This document shows positions 27,334 to 36,461 of a stretch of DNA of 64,000 bases, piece after piece; the first letter of the stretch is position 1; each line of letters begins with the position of its first letter. The stretch is from Candidatus Schekmanbacteria bacterium (lineage in GTDB: Bacteria > Schekmanbacteria > GWA2-38-11 > J061). A model generated the notes under the pieces. It saw only the letters and a list, made by a program, of their open reading frames with translations. It was not told where the DNA came from and ran no database searches. Location: contig JACRJM010000015.1 of the NCBI GenBank assembly GCA_016219965.1, positions 281,857 through 345,856 on the forward strand, given 5' to 3'. The translations under genes were made by a program, and so were the position numbers.

Positions 27334-27631
27334 TTCATAGTAATATATTTTATCTTCCACTGCATAGAAAAACCTATTTGATTTAGTTTTTTTTCTAACT
27401 GAAGTTCTGTTTTCGTGATTATAAAACAATAAGAATTATAAAAGTAATCAAAAGTATTAAATATTTTATTGAAATTTAACATTCAAATGTGTATGGTAGT
27501 TAAAAATAGATAAAATTAATTAATATGGTGTAATTTTGGCTTTAATATTGCAATCAATCAATCAATCAATCAAATTTTTTATCTAAATGGTTTTCCTTTT
27601 TTGCTGAAAAAATTCTTTGGAGATGTCTGAT
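27334..27631. other. AT-rich intergenic region before the LVIVD-repeat gene
   Basis: This stretch of about 300 bases holds only A/T-rich sequence, the CAAT repeat at 27551-27573 and the ribosome site for the ATG at 27632. No other frame or hairpin of note is seen. Confidence 0.4.
27551..27573 (+). repeat. Tetranucleotide (CAAT) tandem repeat
   Basis: Five complete CAAT units plus CAA run without interruption, ending 58 bases before the ATG at 27632. Tetranucleotide tracts of this kind can change length by slippage. Confidence 0.9.
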
Positions 27632-28903
27632 ATGCAGAAAAAAATAATTGGGTTTTTTCTATCGGTTGTAACTTTCTTTGTTTGTCTGGTCAGCTATTCA
27701 AACTCAGAAGTTCAAGAAATTAAAACCGGCAAATTATCTTCAAAGAATCTAATTGGTTCATACTCTAGCAAAAAAAATAAAATATATCCTCAGGAAATTA
27801 TTATTAAAAATGATATTGCGTATCTTTCATGTTCAGATCTCGGTTTATTGATTTTAGATATTTCAGATCAGGCAAAACCAAGGCGTTTGGGACTTTTTAA
27901 AGTAAAAATAGTTGAAAATAACAATTTAATTACTGACATGTTTGTTGAGAATGAGCTTGTTTATCTGGTTGGCCCGTATATTGGTCTTAAGATTATTGAT
28001 GTGTCGAATCCAAAAAAAACAACCCATTTGGGTGACTACGATATAGAAGGTGCATATTATGTTTACGTATCAAATGGCCTGGCATATGTAACAAATGGGG
28101 ATTTAAATATTATAGATGTTTCAATTCCTTCTTCTCCTTTGCTTATTTCAAGTATAAGTACAGGCACTCCTGTAAGCGGGATTTATGTTTCTGGAAATTA
28201 TGCTTATATGGGGAGTAGCGAGGCCAGTGACGGTCTCCAAATATACGATATTTCTAATCCCTCTTTACCTGTATATGTAGGTCATTCGACGGATGCTGGA
28301 GCTGAGCAATTTATATATGCTGATGGATATCTGTATGGAAGGCAATACCAACCAGTTAAGATAGATATAAGTAACCCTGAATCACCGTTTGTAGTATCTC
28401 ATCTAGCGGGTGAAGATGTCGGTGCTTTTGATATTAATGATAGTAAGCTCTATGAATATACGCAGAGTGATGAAAATCCATTCACTGGTATATTAGCTTT
28501 TGATCTGAGATCAGAAGAAATAGTTGAGCAATATAACTATCATAGAGAAAACGTAAGTGACATAAAGGTTGTTAATGGAGTACTTTATTCAGTTGCAGAT
28601 AATGCATTTGAGATTTTTGATTTAGAAGGCCCACCTATACTTTCTTCTTTAAGCAATAAAAAAACAATGCCAGGAAGTACATTGACTGTTAATGGTAAAT
28701 ATTTTGGAGAAAATGCAGGAACAGTTTTTGTAACTCAGGATGCCAAAACTTATAAGTGCAGTGTGGTTTCGTGGAGTGCTGAAAAGATTGATGTGACATT
28801 GCCAAAAAAGCTTGAAGAGGGTGATGCATCCATAGGGGTGAAGAAAGCAACAGATATGAAATCCATGAACTCAAAAACTATTACTATAATAAAAAAGAAG
28901 TAA
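27632..28903 (+). CDS. Exported LVIVD-repeat beta-propeller with C-terminal IPT/TIG domain
   Basis: The protein starts with a signal peptide (QKKIIGFFLSVVTFFVCLVS), then at least four LVIVD-type repeats such as LGLLILDISDQAKPRRLG and GLQIYDISNPSLPVYVGHS, which form a beta-propeller. Residues from about 335 to the end (PPILSSLSNKKTMPGSTLTV) form an IPT/TIG immunoglobulin-like domain. Such proteins are secreted or surface-bound and mediate adhesion or ligand binding. The ATG at 27632 has GGAG 9 bases upstream; earlier in-frame starts have none. The next exported gene follows after 37 bases and shares an IPT domain. Confidence 0.82.
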   Translation: MQKKIIGFFLSVVTFFVCLVSYSNSEVQEIKTGKLSSKNLIGSYSSKKNKIYPQEIIIKNDIAYLSCSDLGLLILDISDQAKPRRLGLFKVKIVENNNLITDMFVENELVYLVGPYIGLKIIDVSNPKKTTHLGDYDIEGAYYVYVSNGLAYVTNGDLNIIDVSIPSSPLLISSISTGTPVSGIYVSGNYAYMGSSEASDGLQIYDISNPSLPVYVGHSTDAGAEQFIYADGYLYGRQYQPVKIDISNPESPFVVSHLAGEDVGAFDINDSKLYEYTQSDENPFTGILAFDLRSEEIVEQYNYHRENVSDIKVVNGVLYSVADNAFEIFDLEGPPILSSLSNKKTMPGSTLTVNGKYFGENAGTVFVTQDAKTYKCSVVSWSAEKIDVTLPKKLEEGDASIGVKKATDMKSMNSKTITIIKKK

Positions 28904-28940
28904 CCAGAAATTTAATAGATTCAATATAGAGGTTTATGAA

Positions 28941-30725
28941 ATGCGAATAAAAATATTTGTGTTTGTTCTAATGTTTTTAAGTTTATTTATTTCAACAGCA
29001 CTAGCTGGAGGTGTGATCAAACTTCCTCAGACAGGACAGACAAAGTGTTATGATAATGATGGAAACGAAATAGCCTGTGTGGGTACTGGACAGGACGGAG
29101 ATATTCAGGCGGGAGTTGCATGGCCTAATCCTCGGTTTACTGATAATGCAGATGAAACTGTCTCAGACAATCTTACAGGTTTAATTTGGGCAAAGGATGG
29201 GAATGTTATAGCAACAAAAGATTCGGACTATGATAGTGATTATAAACCTGGCGATGGTGCTGTATATTGGACGCATGCTTTAAGCTATATAGATAAACTT
29301 AATTCTGAAAGTTATCTTGGATACACTGATTGGCGTCTTCCAAATAGTAATGAGCTTCAAAGTCTTATAAATAGCGGTGAAGAAGATACATCAATATGGC
29401 TTAATAACCAAGGCTTTGTCAATGTGAAGTCGGCTGGATATTGGTCTTCTTCAACTTATGGAGATGCTAACACATGTGCATGGGATATCTTTATGTGGAG
29501 TGCTCACCTGATTGGACGTCAGAAGAATAACGGAGATTATTACGTCTGGCCTGTTCGTTCCGGACAGTGTGGAGAAGTTGATAATTTTGCTATATGTTTG
29601 CCTCAGACCGGGCAAACACATAGCTATGTAGAAGGAGACGATGCTGCGATTCTGGCAGGAGTTGCATGGCCTGATCCAAGGTTTACTGACAATGGCGATG
29701 AAACAATAACAGATAATCTGACAGGTCTGATTTGGGCAAAAAACGGGAATCCTTTCGGCAATGCAAAAACATGGCAGGATACTCTTGACTATGTTTCATC
29801 TCTTAACGCCAGCAACTATCTTGGGTATAATGACTGGTATCTTCCAAATAGAAACGAGCTTGTAAGCCTTCTGAATGTGGACAAGATAGATCAAGCTTGG
29901 CACTGGATTAATATTGAAGGTTTCACAAATGTGTGGTCACTGGACTATTGGACATCTACTACATACTCATTCAACAAAAAATTTGCGTGGGGCGTCTCTA
30001 TGGCGGATGGCAGTGTTCATTACGGCAATAAGGCATATGCCTATTATTATCTTTTGCCGGTACGCTCCGGACAAGCTGTTGTTTCAGGACCGGCTGTTGT
30101 TGAGGTAAATCCAAATTCCGGAGAGCAGGGGAATATGCTCGATGTCACTATAAGTGGCGCCCGCTTTACCGATGCCACTGCAGTAAGTTTTGGCTCTGGA
30201 ATAGAGATAAATAGTTTTTCAGTGATAAGCAGCACAGAGATTACTGCAAGCATCTCAATTGATCCTTTCGCAATAACAGGCACAAGGGATGTGAGTGTTA
30301 CAACTCCTGATGGTATTAGCGCATTGCCAGCAGGGTTTAGTATTATTACAGTTACAGTGCCGGCAAAATTGCCAGATCTTATTGTCCAATCAATTAACTT
30401 TCAAGGTAAAGCGAAAAATGGAAAGAAGATTACCTTGATTGCAGATGTAAAAAATATTGGGAATAAGAGTGCTCCTAATTCTTCTGTACAGTTTTATCTG
30501 TCATCTAACAATAGTGATACTGTTGAAGGAGGAGACTCTCCAGTAGGACAACCCAAAAAGACGGGAAATATTAAAGGTAAAAAAGGCGCAACTATTAAAC
30601 TTACATGGAAAGTCAATGCAACGCCAGGTGCTTATTATATAAAAGCTTTTTGTGATGATGGTCGTGACGTGACAGAGTCTGATGAAAACAACAACATAAA
30701 GTCAAAACCAATTACAGTAAAATAA
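28941..30725 (+). CDS. Exported protein: two DUF1566 (Lcl_C) domains, IPT/TIG and CARDB domains
   Basis: After a signal peptide (residues 1-21, ending in STALAGG) come two homologous DUF1566 repeats. Each has FTDNxDET..DNLTGLIWAK, a TDWRLPN or NDWYLPN motif and a final PVRSGQ (about residues 60-212 and 235-375). An IPT/TIG domain follows (about 383-470, PAVVEVNPNSGEQGN), then a CARDB domain (about 480-594, LPDLIVQSINFQGK...DESDENNN). All four are extracellular binding or adhesion modules. AGAGG lies 8 bases before the ATG. Role inferred: cell-surface or secreted lectin-like protein; ligand unknown. Confidence 0.85.
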   Translation: MRIKIFVFVLMFLSLFISTALAGGVIKLPQTGQTKCYDNDGNEIACVGTGQDGDIQAGVAWPNPRFTDNADETVSDNLTGLIWAKDGNVIATKDSDYDSDYKPGDGAVYWTHALSYIDKLNSESYLGYTDWRLPNSNELQSLINSGEEDTSIWLNNQGFVNVKSAGYWSSSTYGDANTCAWDIFMWSAHLIGRQKNNGDYYVWPVRSGQCGEVDNFAICLPQTGQTHSYVEGDDAAILAGVAWPDPRFTDNGDETITDNLTGLIWAKNGNPFGNAKTWQDTLDYVSSLNASNYLGYNDWYLPNRNELVSLLNVDKIDQAWHWINIEGFTNVWSLDYWTSTTYSFNKKFAWGVSMADGSVHYGNKAYAYYYLLPVRSGQAVVSGPAVVEVNPNSGEQGNMLDVTISGARFTDATAVSFGSGIEINSFSVISSTEITASISIDPFAITGTRDVSVTTPDGISALPAGFSIITVTVPAKLPDLIVQSINFQGKAKNGKKITLIADVKNIGNKSAPNSSVQFYLSSNNSDTVEGGDSPVGQPKKTGNIKGKKGATIKLTWKVNATPGAYYIKAFCDDGRDVTESDENNNIKSKPITVK

Positions 30726-30784
30726 TTTGAACTTGGGATTGCCATAATAAATAAAGAACTACCTAGAAGTTTATAGTTTTGTTT

Positions 30785-31648
30785 TTATTTCGCAAATGCA
30801 AGTATTATGATTCCTGCAAGCATTATAATGCTGCCTGTCATTCGTTGGGCAAGACCTTTTTCTCCGAAAAAAACAGCGCCGTAAAGAACGCTGAAGATAA
30901 GATTGCTCCTTTTTACTGAAATCATGTAAGCGACTTCCACCATTGATAGCGCAGCAAAGTGAGTAATGATGGATGCAGTATAGACAAATCCTGTTAATGT
31001 TAAAATTAATATTCCACTCTTTATCTCATTGAATATGTTGCTTTTGTTAGTTTTAATAAAAGGGATGAGAAGAATGGGTTGGAGCATGAAATATGTGCAT
31101 CCAAAGAACATGGGGCTTGAATGAGTTATCCCCATCTTACCGAAGTTTGATGTTATGCTATAGAGGAAAGCCACACAAACCATCATCATCACACCTTTAT
31201 CTTTTGTTATTCTTCGAAATGGTTCAAAGAACCCTGTTTTAAGATGGGATATATTAAGCACATATGCCCCACCGGCTATAAGCATTATTCCTGCAATTCC
31301 GGAGAGACCTGTCTTCTCACCGAGCATGAGATATGAAGTCGGGATGAGAAACACAGGTGTAAGCGCAAGAAAGGGAATAGTAAGAGAGAGCGGCGAAATC
31401 TGTATCGATCTCATGTATAGAAGAAGTGCCAATATTTCAATAGGAAGTCCTAAGATTACTGAAGTAAAATAATAACCATCCAGCTTGGGTAATCCGGTCG
31501 CAATCAGCAGAGGAAGAAGAAAGGGGATACAGAAGATGAGCCTTATCCATGATATGAAATAGATGTTGTTTTTTTCGAGTGCTTTTTTTGACAGCGCATC
31601 ACTCGTTGCAGTCAGGAAAGCACAGACAAGCGAAAGAACAAACCACAT
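30785..31648 (-). CDS. DMT/EamA-family permease
   Basis: The 287-residue protein has ten hydrophobic segments in two EamA repeats, with SKKALEKNNIYFISW in the first half and MVEVAYMISVKRSNLIF in the second, and a short GEKGLAQR loop near the end. Such drug/metabolite transporters export small molecules such as amino acids or cofactors across the inner membrane. The substrate cannot be told. It diverges from the DUF763 gene and stands alone on its strand; GGAG lies about 11 bases before the ATG. Confidence 0.85.
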   Translation of the reverse strand: MWFVLSLVCAFLTATSDALSKKALEKNNIYFISWIRLIFCIPFLLPLLIATGLPKLDGYYFTSVILGLPIEILALLLYMRSIQISPLSLTIPFLALTPVFLIPTSYLMLGEKTGLSGIAGIMLIAGGAYVLNISHLKTGFFEPFRRITKDKGVMMMVCVAFLYSITSNFGKMGITHSSPMFFGCTYFMLQPILLIPFIKTNKSNIFNEIKSGILILTLTGFVYTASIITHFAALSMVEVAYMISVKRSNLIFSVLYGAVFFGEKGLAQRMTGSIIMLAGIIILAFAK

Positions 31649-31714
31649 ATTTAAGAGTCTCCATAAAAATTTCAGAATATTGCATTTATCATACTTATCT
31701 GTTACAAAAAAGAC

Positions 31715-32803
31715 ATGAAAACCGGAACAGCCAATTTACCGCTTCACGGAGGGAAAGCTCCAGCCTGGCTTTTTAACAGGATGGTAAAGCTTGCCGGAGC
31801 AGTGATTGAAATAATAGCTGAAGACAGCGGGCCGGAAGAGGTGTTACGGAAGATATCTGATCCTTTCTGGTTTCAGGCGCTTGGGTGCATACTGGGTTTT
31901 GACTGGCATTCAAGCGGTGTCACTACCACTGTTTGCGGCGCCATGAAGGAATCAATGAAGGGGAAAGAAAGGGCATTAGGATTGTTTATAGCAGGAGGTA
32001 AGGGGGGAGCTTCAAGAAAGACTCCTAAAGAGATTGAAAATGCTGCGATGCGCACAGGCTGCGACGGCGGCTCTCTTGTCTATGCAAGCCGGATGTCTGC
32101 AAAGGTTGACAGCTCTGCGGTACAGGATGGCTACCAGCTCTATCATCACTGTTTTTTCTTCACTGTAAACGGCAAATGGGCGGTTGTCCAGCAGGGGATG
32201 AATGATGACAATGGCTATGCGCGCCGTTACCACTGGTTTTCGGAGAAAGTTGCAGACTTTGTGGAAGAGCCTCACACAGCGATATGCTGTGATGACAGGA
32301 GGGAAGCACTTGACATGACTGCAAAGCAGAGCGAAGGTGCAAGGAGCTCTTCATCGCGCCTTTCCTGCGAAGACCCTGCGTTCTGGTTAAAGGAGACTGA
32401 AAAGCTTAGAAGCCTTAACCTTCCGGCAAGGCACCAGATTTTAAAGGAAGATATAAGCTCAAGATATTTTTCGCAGATTATGCTTAAAACTTACGAAGCA
32501 AGACCGGCAAATTTTGAAAAACTCCTTTCAATGGAAGGAGTGGGACCAAAGACAATACGTTCACTTAGTCTTTTGAGCGAACTTTTATTTGGTGAAAAAG
32601 CAAGCTATGATGATCCTGCCCGGTTTAGCTTTGCACATGGCGGCAAGGACAGGATACCATACCCCGTTGACAGGGAGACCTATGACCGCACGACGGAAAT
32701 ATTAAACGGCTGGATAGGACGCGCAAAGGTTGATACTACCGAGAAAGTAAAGGCATCAGAAAGATTGAAGAGATTTTTAAAACCACAATTAAAAATCGTT
32801 TAA
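31715..32803 (+). CDS. DUF763 family protein
   Basis: The 362 residues match DUF763, opening with TGTANLPLHGGKAPAWLF, then FQALGCILGFDWHSSGVTT, RKTPKEIE and HHCFFFTVNGKWAVVQQGMN. A helix-hairpin-helix-like LLSMEGVGPKTIRSL lies near residue 275, which suggests nucleic-acid contact. The family is common in archaea and thermophilic or anaerobic bacteria and has no assigned function. No Shine-Dalgarno precedes the ATG; TACAAA 6 bases upstream and a weak TTGCAT could make a leaderless promoter. Enolase follows after 16 bases. Confidence 0.85.
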   Translation: MKTGTANLPLHGGKAPAWLFNRMVKLAGAVIEIIAEDSGPEEVLRKISDPFWFQALGCILGFDWHSSGVTTTVCGAMKESMKGKERALGLFIAGGKGGASRKTPKEIENAAMRTGCDGGSLVYASRMSAKVDSSAVQDGYQLYHHCFFFTVNGKWAVVQQGMNDDNGYARRYHWFSEKVADFVEEPHTAICCDDRREALDMTAKQSEGARSSSSRLSCEDPAFWLKETEKLRSLNLPARHQILKEDISSRYFSQIMLKTYEARPANFEKLLSMEGVGPKTIRSLSLLSELLFGEKASYDDPARFSFAHGGKDRIPYPVDRETYDRTTEILNGWIGRAKVDTTEKVKASERLKRFLKPQLKIV

Positions 32804-32810
32804 TGTATAA

Positions 32811-34109
<1,299 letters not shown>

Positions 34110-34119
34110 TAAATAGATA

Positions 34120-36135
34120 ATGATATCCTTCGGTAAGGATGTTGTAAGCAACCTGAAGATTGCCCTGAGAAAAGAGTGGCTTCTAACCAACGGGCTTGGC
34201 GGGTATGCATCATCTACGGTAATTGGCTGCAATACAAGACGCCATCATGGTTTGCTTGTGGTCCCTGCCGGCACTTCAGACGACCCCGGACGGAAGGCAG
34301 TCCTTCTATCCAAGTTCGAGGAAGTTCTTCAGGTCGGCAACAATGCCTACAAGATTTCCACAAACAAGTATCCAAAGACTGTCCATCCGCAGGGATATCT
34401 CCTCATACAGGAGTTCACCCTCTCGCCATTTCCGAGGATGGTCTTCATGATGGAAGATATAATCCTTGAAAAAGAAGTTTTCATGCCGCAGGGGATAAAT
34501 GCAGTGGTAATAACATACAGGATATTCCCGGCCGACCGTGATGTTAACTTTATAATCTCCCCCCTTGTTGCATTCAGGGAAGCAGGCATGCTTATTGAGC
34601 CGCACTCTGATGATTATGACCTCAAGATGAAAAATGGAAAAGGCTTTACTATGTTCCATCCTGAGCCTGAGCTTCCGCCCCTTTATCTCTATTATCCTGA
34701 TGATATAACTTTTGTGACCGGCGGATGCTGGTACCATAACTTCGAGTATGACACCGACAAAAACACTGAGAAAGAATTTGCTGAAGATCTTTTTGATGCA
34801 GGTTATTTTATGGCGGTGCTCAAATCAAAGACAGAGTTTTCCCTCATTGCCTCGTCCGAAGAGTTGCCTGCCGGCTTTGATGCTGGTGAGGAAAGAATGA
34901 GGGAGCTTAAGAGATTAAATTCCATAAGAGAGAAATGCGGGTCTCAAACTGACTGGAATGAGTTCATGCTCATGAAAGCGGCTGAATCATTTATATCTCA
35001 GGAAAGAACGCCTGTTGAAGGGTTTTCTGGAAGAAGTTCTATTGTTTCAGGTTACCACTGGGGAAGCGAATCAAAAAGGGATGCCATGATGGCTATGACA
35101 GGGCTTCTCATATCTACCGGGAAAAAAGAGGAATGTGAGAAGGAATTTGTAAGGGCTGTGCCATTGCTCAGGGAGAGCATCGTTTCAGAGAATCCAACCG
35201 GTAGTAATAATGATTTAGTCGCCGATGCTGTTGAAGCATGTCTCTGGATGATAAATTCATCATATCATTATTCCTCAGAGTTCAGCGGCTGTGCATTTAT
35301 CAAGGATAATCTTTTTGGCATATTCAAAGAAATCATTTCATTCCTTACCGGCGCAGGTATTTCGTCAGGCATAAAAATGGATACCGACGGACTTCTGGTT
35401 TCACACAGAAGAAAAACTGATGTCCCATATCACAGTTTATGTTCCGGAGTTGAAGGTTCGGCCCCGAAGTACGGCAAAGAGATAGAGGTTCAGTCGTTGT
35501 GGTACAACGCACTTCGAATAATGGAAAAATATTCGAAAGAGTATGGAGTGGATGGCGGGTCATATTCAGCGCTTGCAGACAGGGTGTCTCAAAGCATTGT
35601 ATCTCAGTTCTGGTATGCGAATGGAAGCTATCTCTGCGATTTTGTCTCAGATTGGGGGCAGGACACATCTTTTACGTCCAATCAGATTTTTGCTGTTGCC
35701 CTTCCTTTCACTGCTCTTCCCATGGACAAAGCGGAAAGAGTTGTTGAAGTTGTTCACAGGCATCTGCTTTTCGCTTTTGGTCTTCGTTGCTGCGGAGAGA
35801 TTAACAGATATATCTATGCAGGCGACCATGATCACCCATCGGAATCTCTGTTTGCAGAAAAGGTTATGCTTCGCCCATGGACTCTTGCCGCATTTATTGA
35901 CGCCTATCTTTATGTTAAGGGTTATTCCAGGGTGGCTCTTGTAAAGGCGAATATGATTCTGGAACCTCTGCTTTTACACTTGAATGATGCAGGGCTCGGC
36001 TACATTTCGGAGTGCTTTGATGCGGACAAACCTAACTCTCCTGAGGGATGTATTGCCCATGCTTTATCTCTGGCAGAGGTATTGAGAATAAAAAAGAAAA
36101 TAGATAAATTATTAATGAGCAGCAGTACAATATAA
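34120..36135 (+). CDS. Glycogen debranching enzyme (amylo-alpha-1,6-glucosidase type)
   Basis: The 671-residue protein has the GDE N-terminal domain (EWLLTNGLGGYASSTVIG and NTRRHHGLLVV near residues 20-50) and a C-terminal (alpha/alpha)6 domain with YHWGSESKRDAMMAMTGLL, EVQSLWYNAL and RPWTLAAFIDAYL. This is the archaeal-type, single-activity debranching family that trims 1,6-branches from glycogen. It starts 10 bases after enolase without a ribosome site, consistent with coupling. The lack of a glucanotransferase domain separates it from GlgX and eukaryotic AGL. Confidence 0.9.
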   Translation: MISFGKDVVSNLKIALRKEWLLTNGLGGYASSTVIGCNTRRHHGLLVVPAGTSDDPGRKAVLLSKFEEVLQVGNNAYKISTNKYPKTVHPQGYLLIQEFTLSPFPRMVFMMEDIILEKEVFMPQGINAVVITYRIFPADRDVNFIISPLVAFREAGMLIEPHSDDYDLKMKNGKGFTMFHPEPELPPLYLYYPDDITFVTGGCWYHNFEYDTDKNTEKEFAEDLFDAGYFMAVLKSKTEFSLIASSEELPAGFDAGEERMRELKRLNSIREKCGSQTDWNEFMLMKAAESFISQERTPVEGFSGRSSIVSGYHWGSESKRDAMMAMTGLLISTGKKEECEKEFVRAVPLLRESIVSENPTGSNNDLVADAVEACLWMINSSYHYSSEFSGCAFIKDNLFGIFKEIISFLTGAGISSGIKMDTDGLLVSHRRKTDVPYHSLCSGVEGSAPKYGKEIEVQSLWYNALRIMEKYSKEYGVDGGSYSALADRVSQSIVSQFWYANGSYLCDFVSDWGQDTSFTSNQIFAVALPFTALPMDKAERVVEVVHRHLLFAFGLRCCGEINRYIYAGDHDHPSESLFAEKVMLRPWTLAAFIDAYLYVKGYSRVALVKANMILEPLLLHLNDAGLGYISECFDADKPNSPEGCIAHALSLAEVLRIKKKIDKLLMSSSTI

Positions 36136-36167
36136 AAACTGTTTTTTTGAGATGAGAGATTTTAGAT

Positions 36168-36461
36168 ATGCCTATTTACGAATATAAGTGTAAAAAATGC
36201 GGTCATGTCACCTCTTTTATAGAAAAGGTGGATGAGTTTAAATTTTTCGGCAGGAAATGCAGTAAATGCGGAAGCCGGAAAACCAGGAAAGTAATGTCCG
36301 GCTTTGCCACGGCAAGGCGGGTTGATATGCCTTCAATGATAAATGAGTTAAAAAAATATGGTCCTGTTAACTTTGTCCCGGGACCGCCTCCAGCACAAGG
36401 TCCTCCGTCTGGCGGCTGTCCATTTGAAAAACAAGAGGCAAAGGATGAAAAAAAGCCATAG
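36168..36461 (+). CDS. FmdB-family zinc ribbon protein
   Basis: The 97-residue protein has the FmdB opening MPIYEYKCKKCGHVTSFIEKV with CKKC, then CSKCGS, making a four-Cys zinc ribbon. A Gly/Pro-rich tail (about 75-90) is typical. FmdB proteins are putative regulators, first noted with formamidase genes; the function is uncertain. It overlaps the start of ppc by 17 bases, so the two are probably co-translated. Confidence 0.85.
   Translation: MPIYEYKCKKCGHVTSFIEKVDEFKFFGRKCSKCGSRKTRKVMSGFATARRVDMPSMINELKKYGPVNFVPGPPPAQGPPSGGCPFEKQEAKDEKKP

Noticed and set aside
34306-34737. Reverse-strand frame of 143 codons
   Set aside because: It is antisense to the conserved N-terminal domain of the debranching enzyme.
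36358-36444. N-terminal extension of PEP carboxylase
   Set aside because: It lies within fmdB in another frame, and the ATG at 36445 has a ribosome site and gives the usual protein start.
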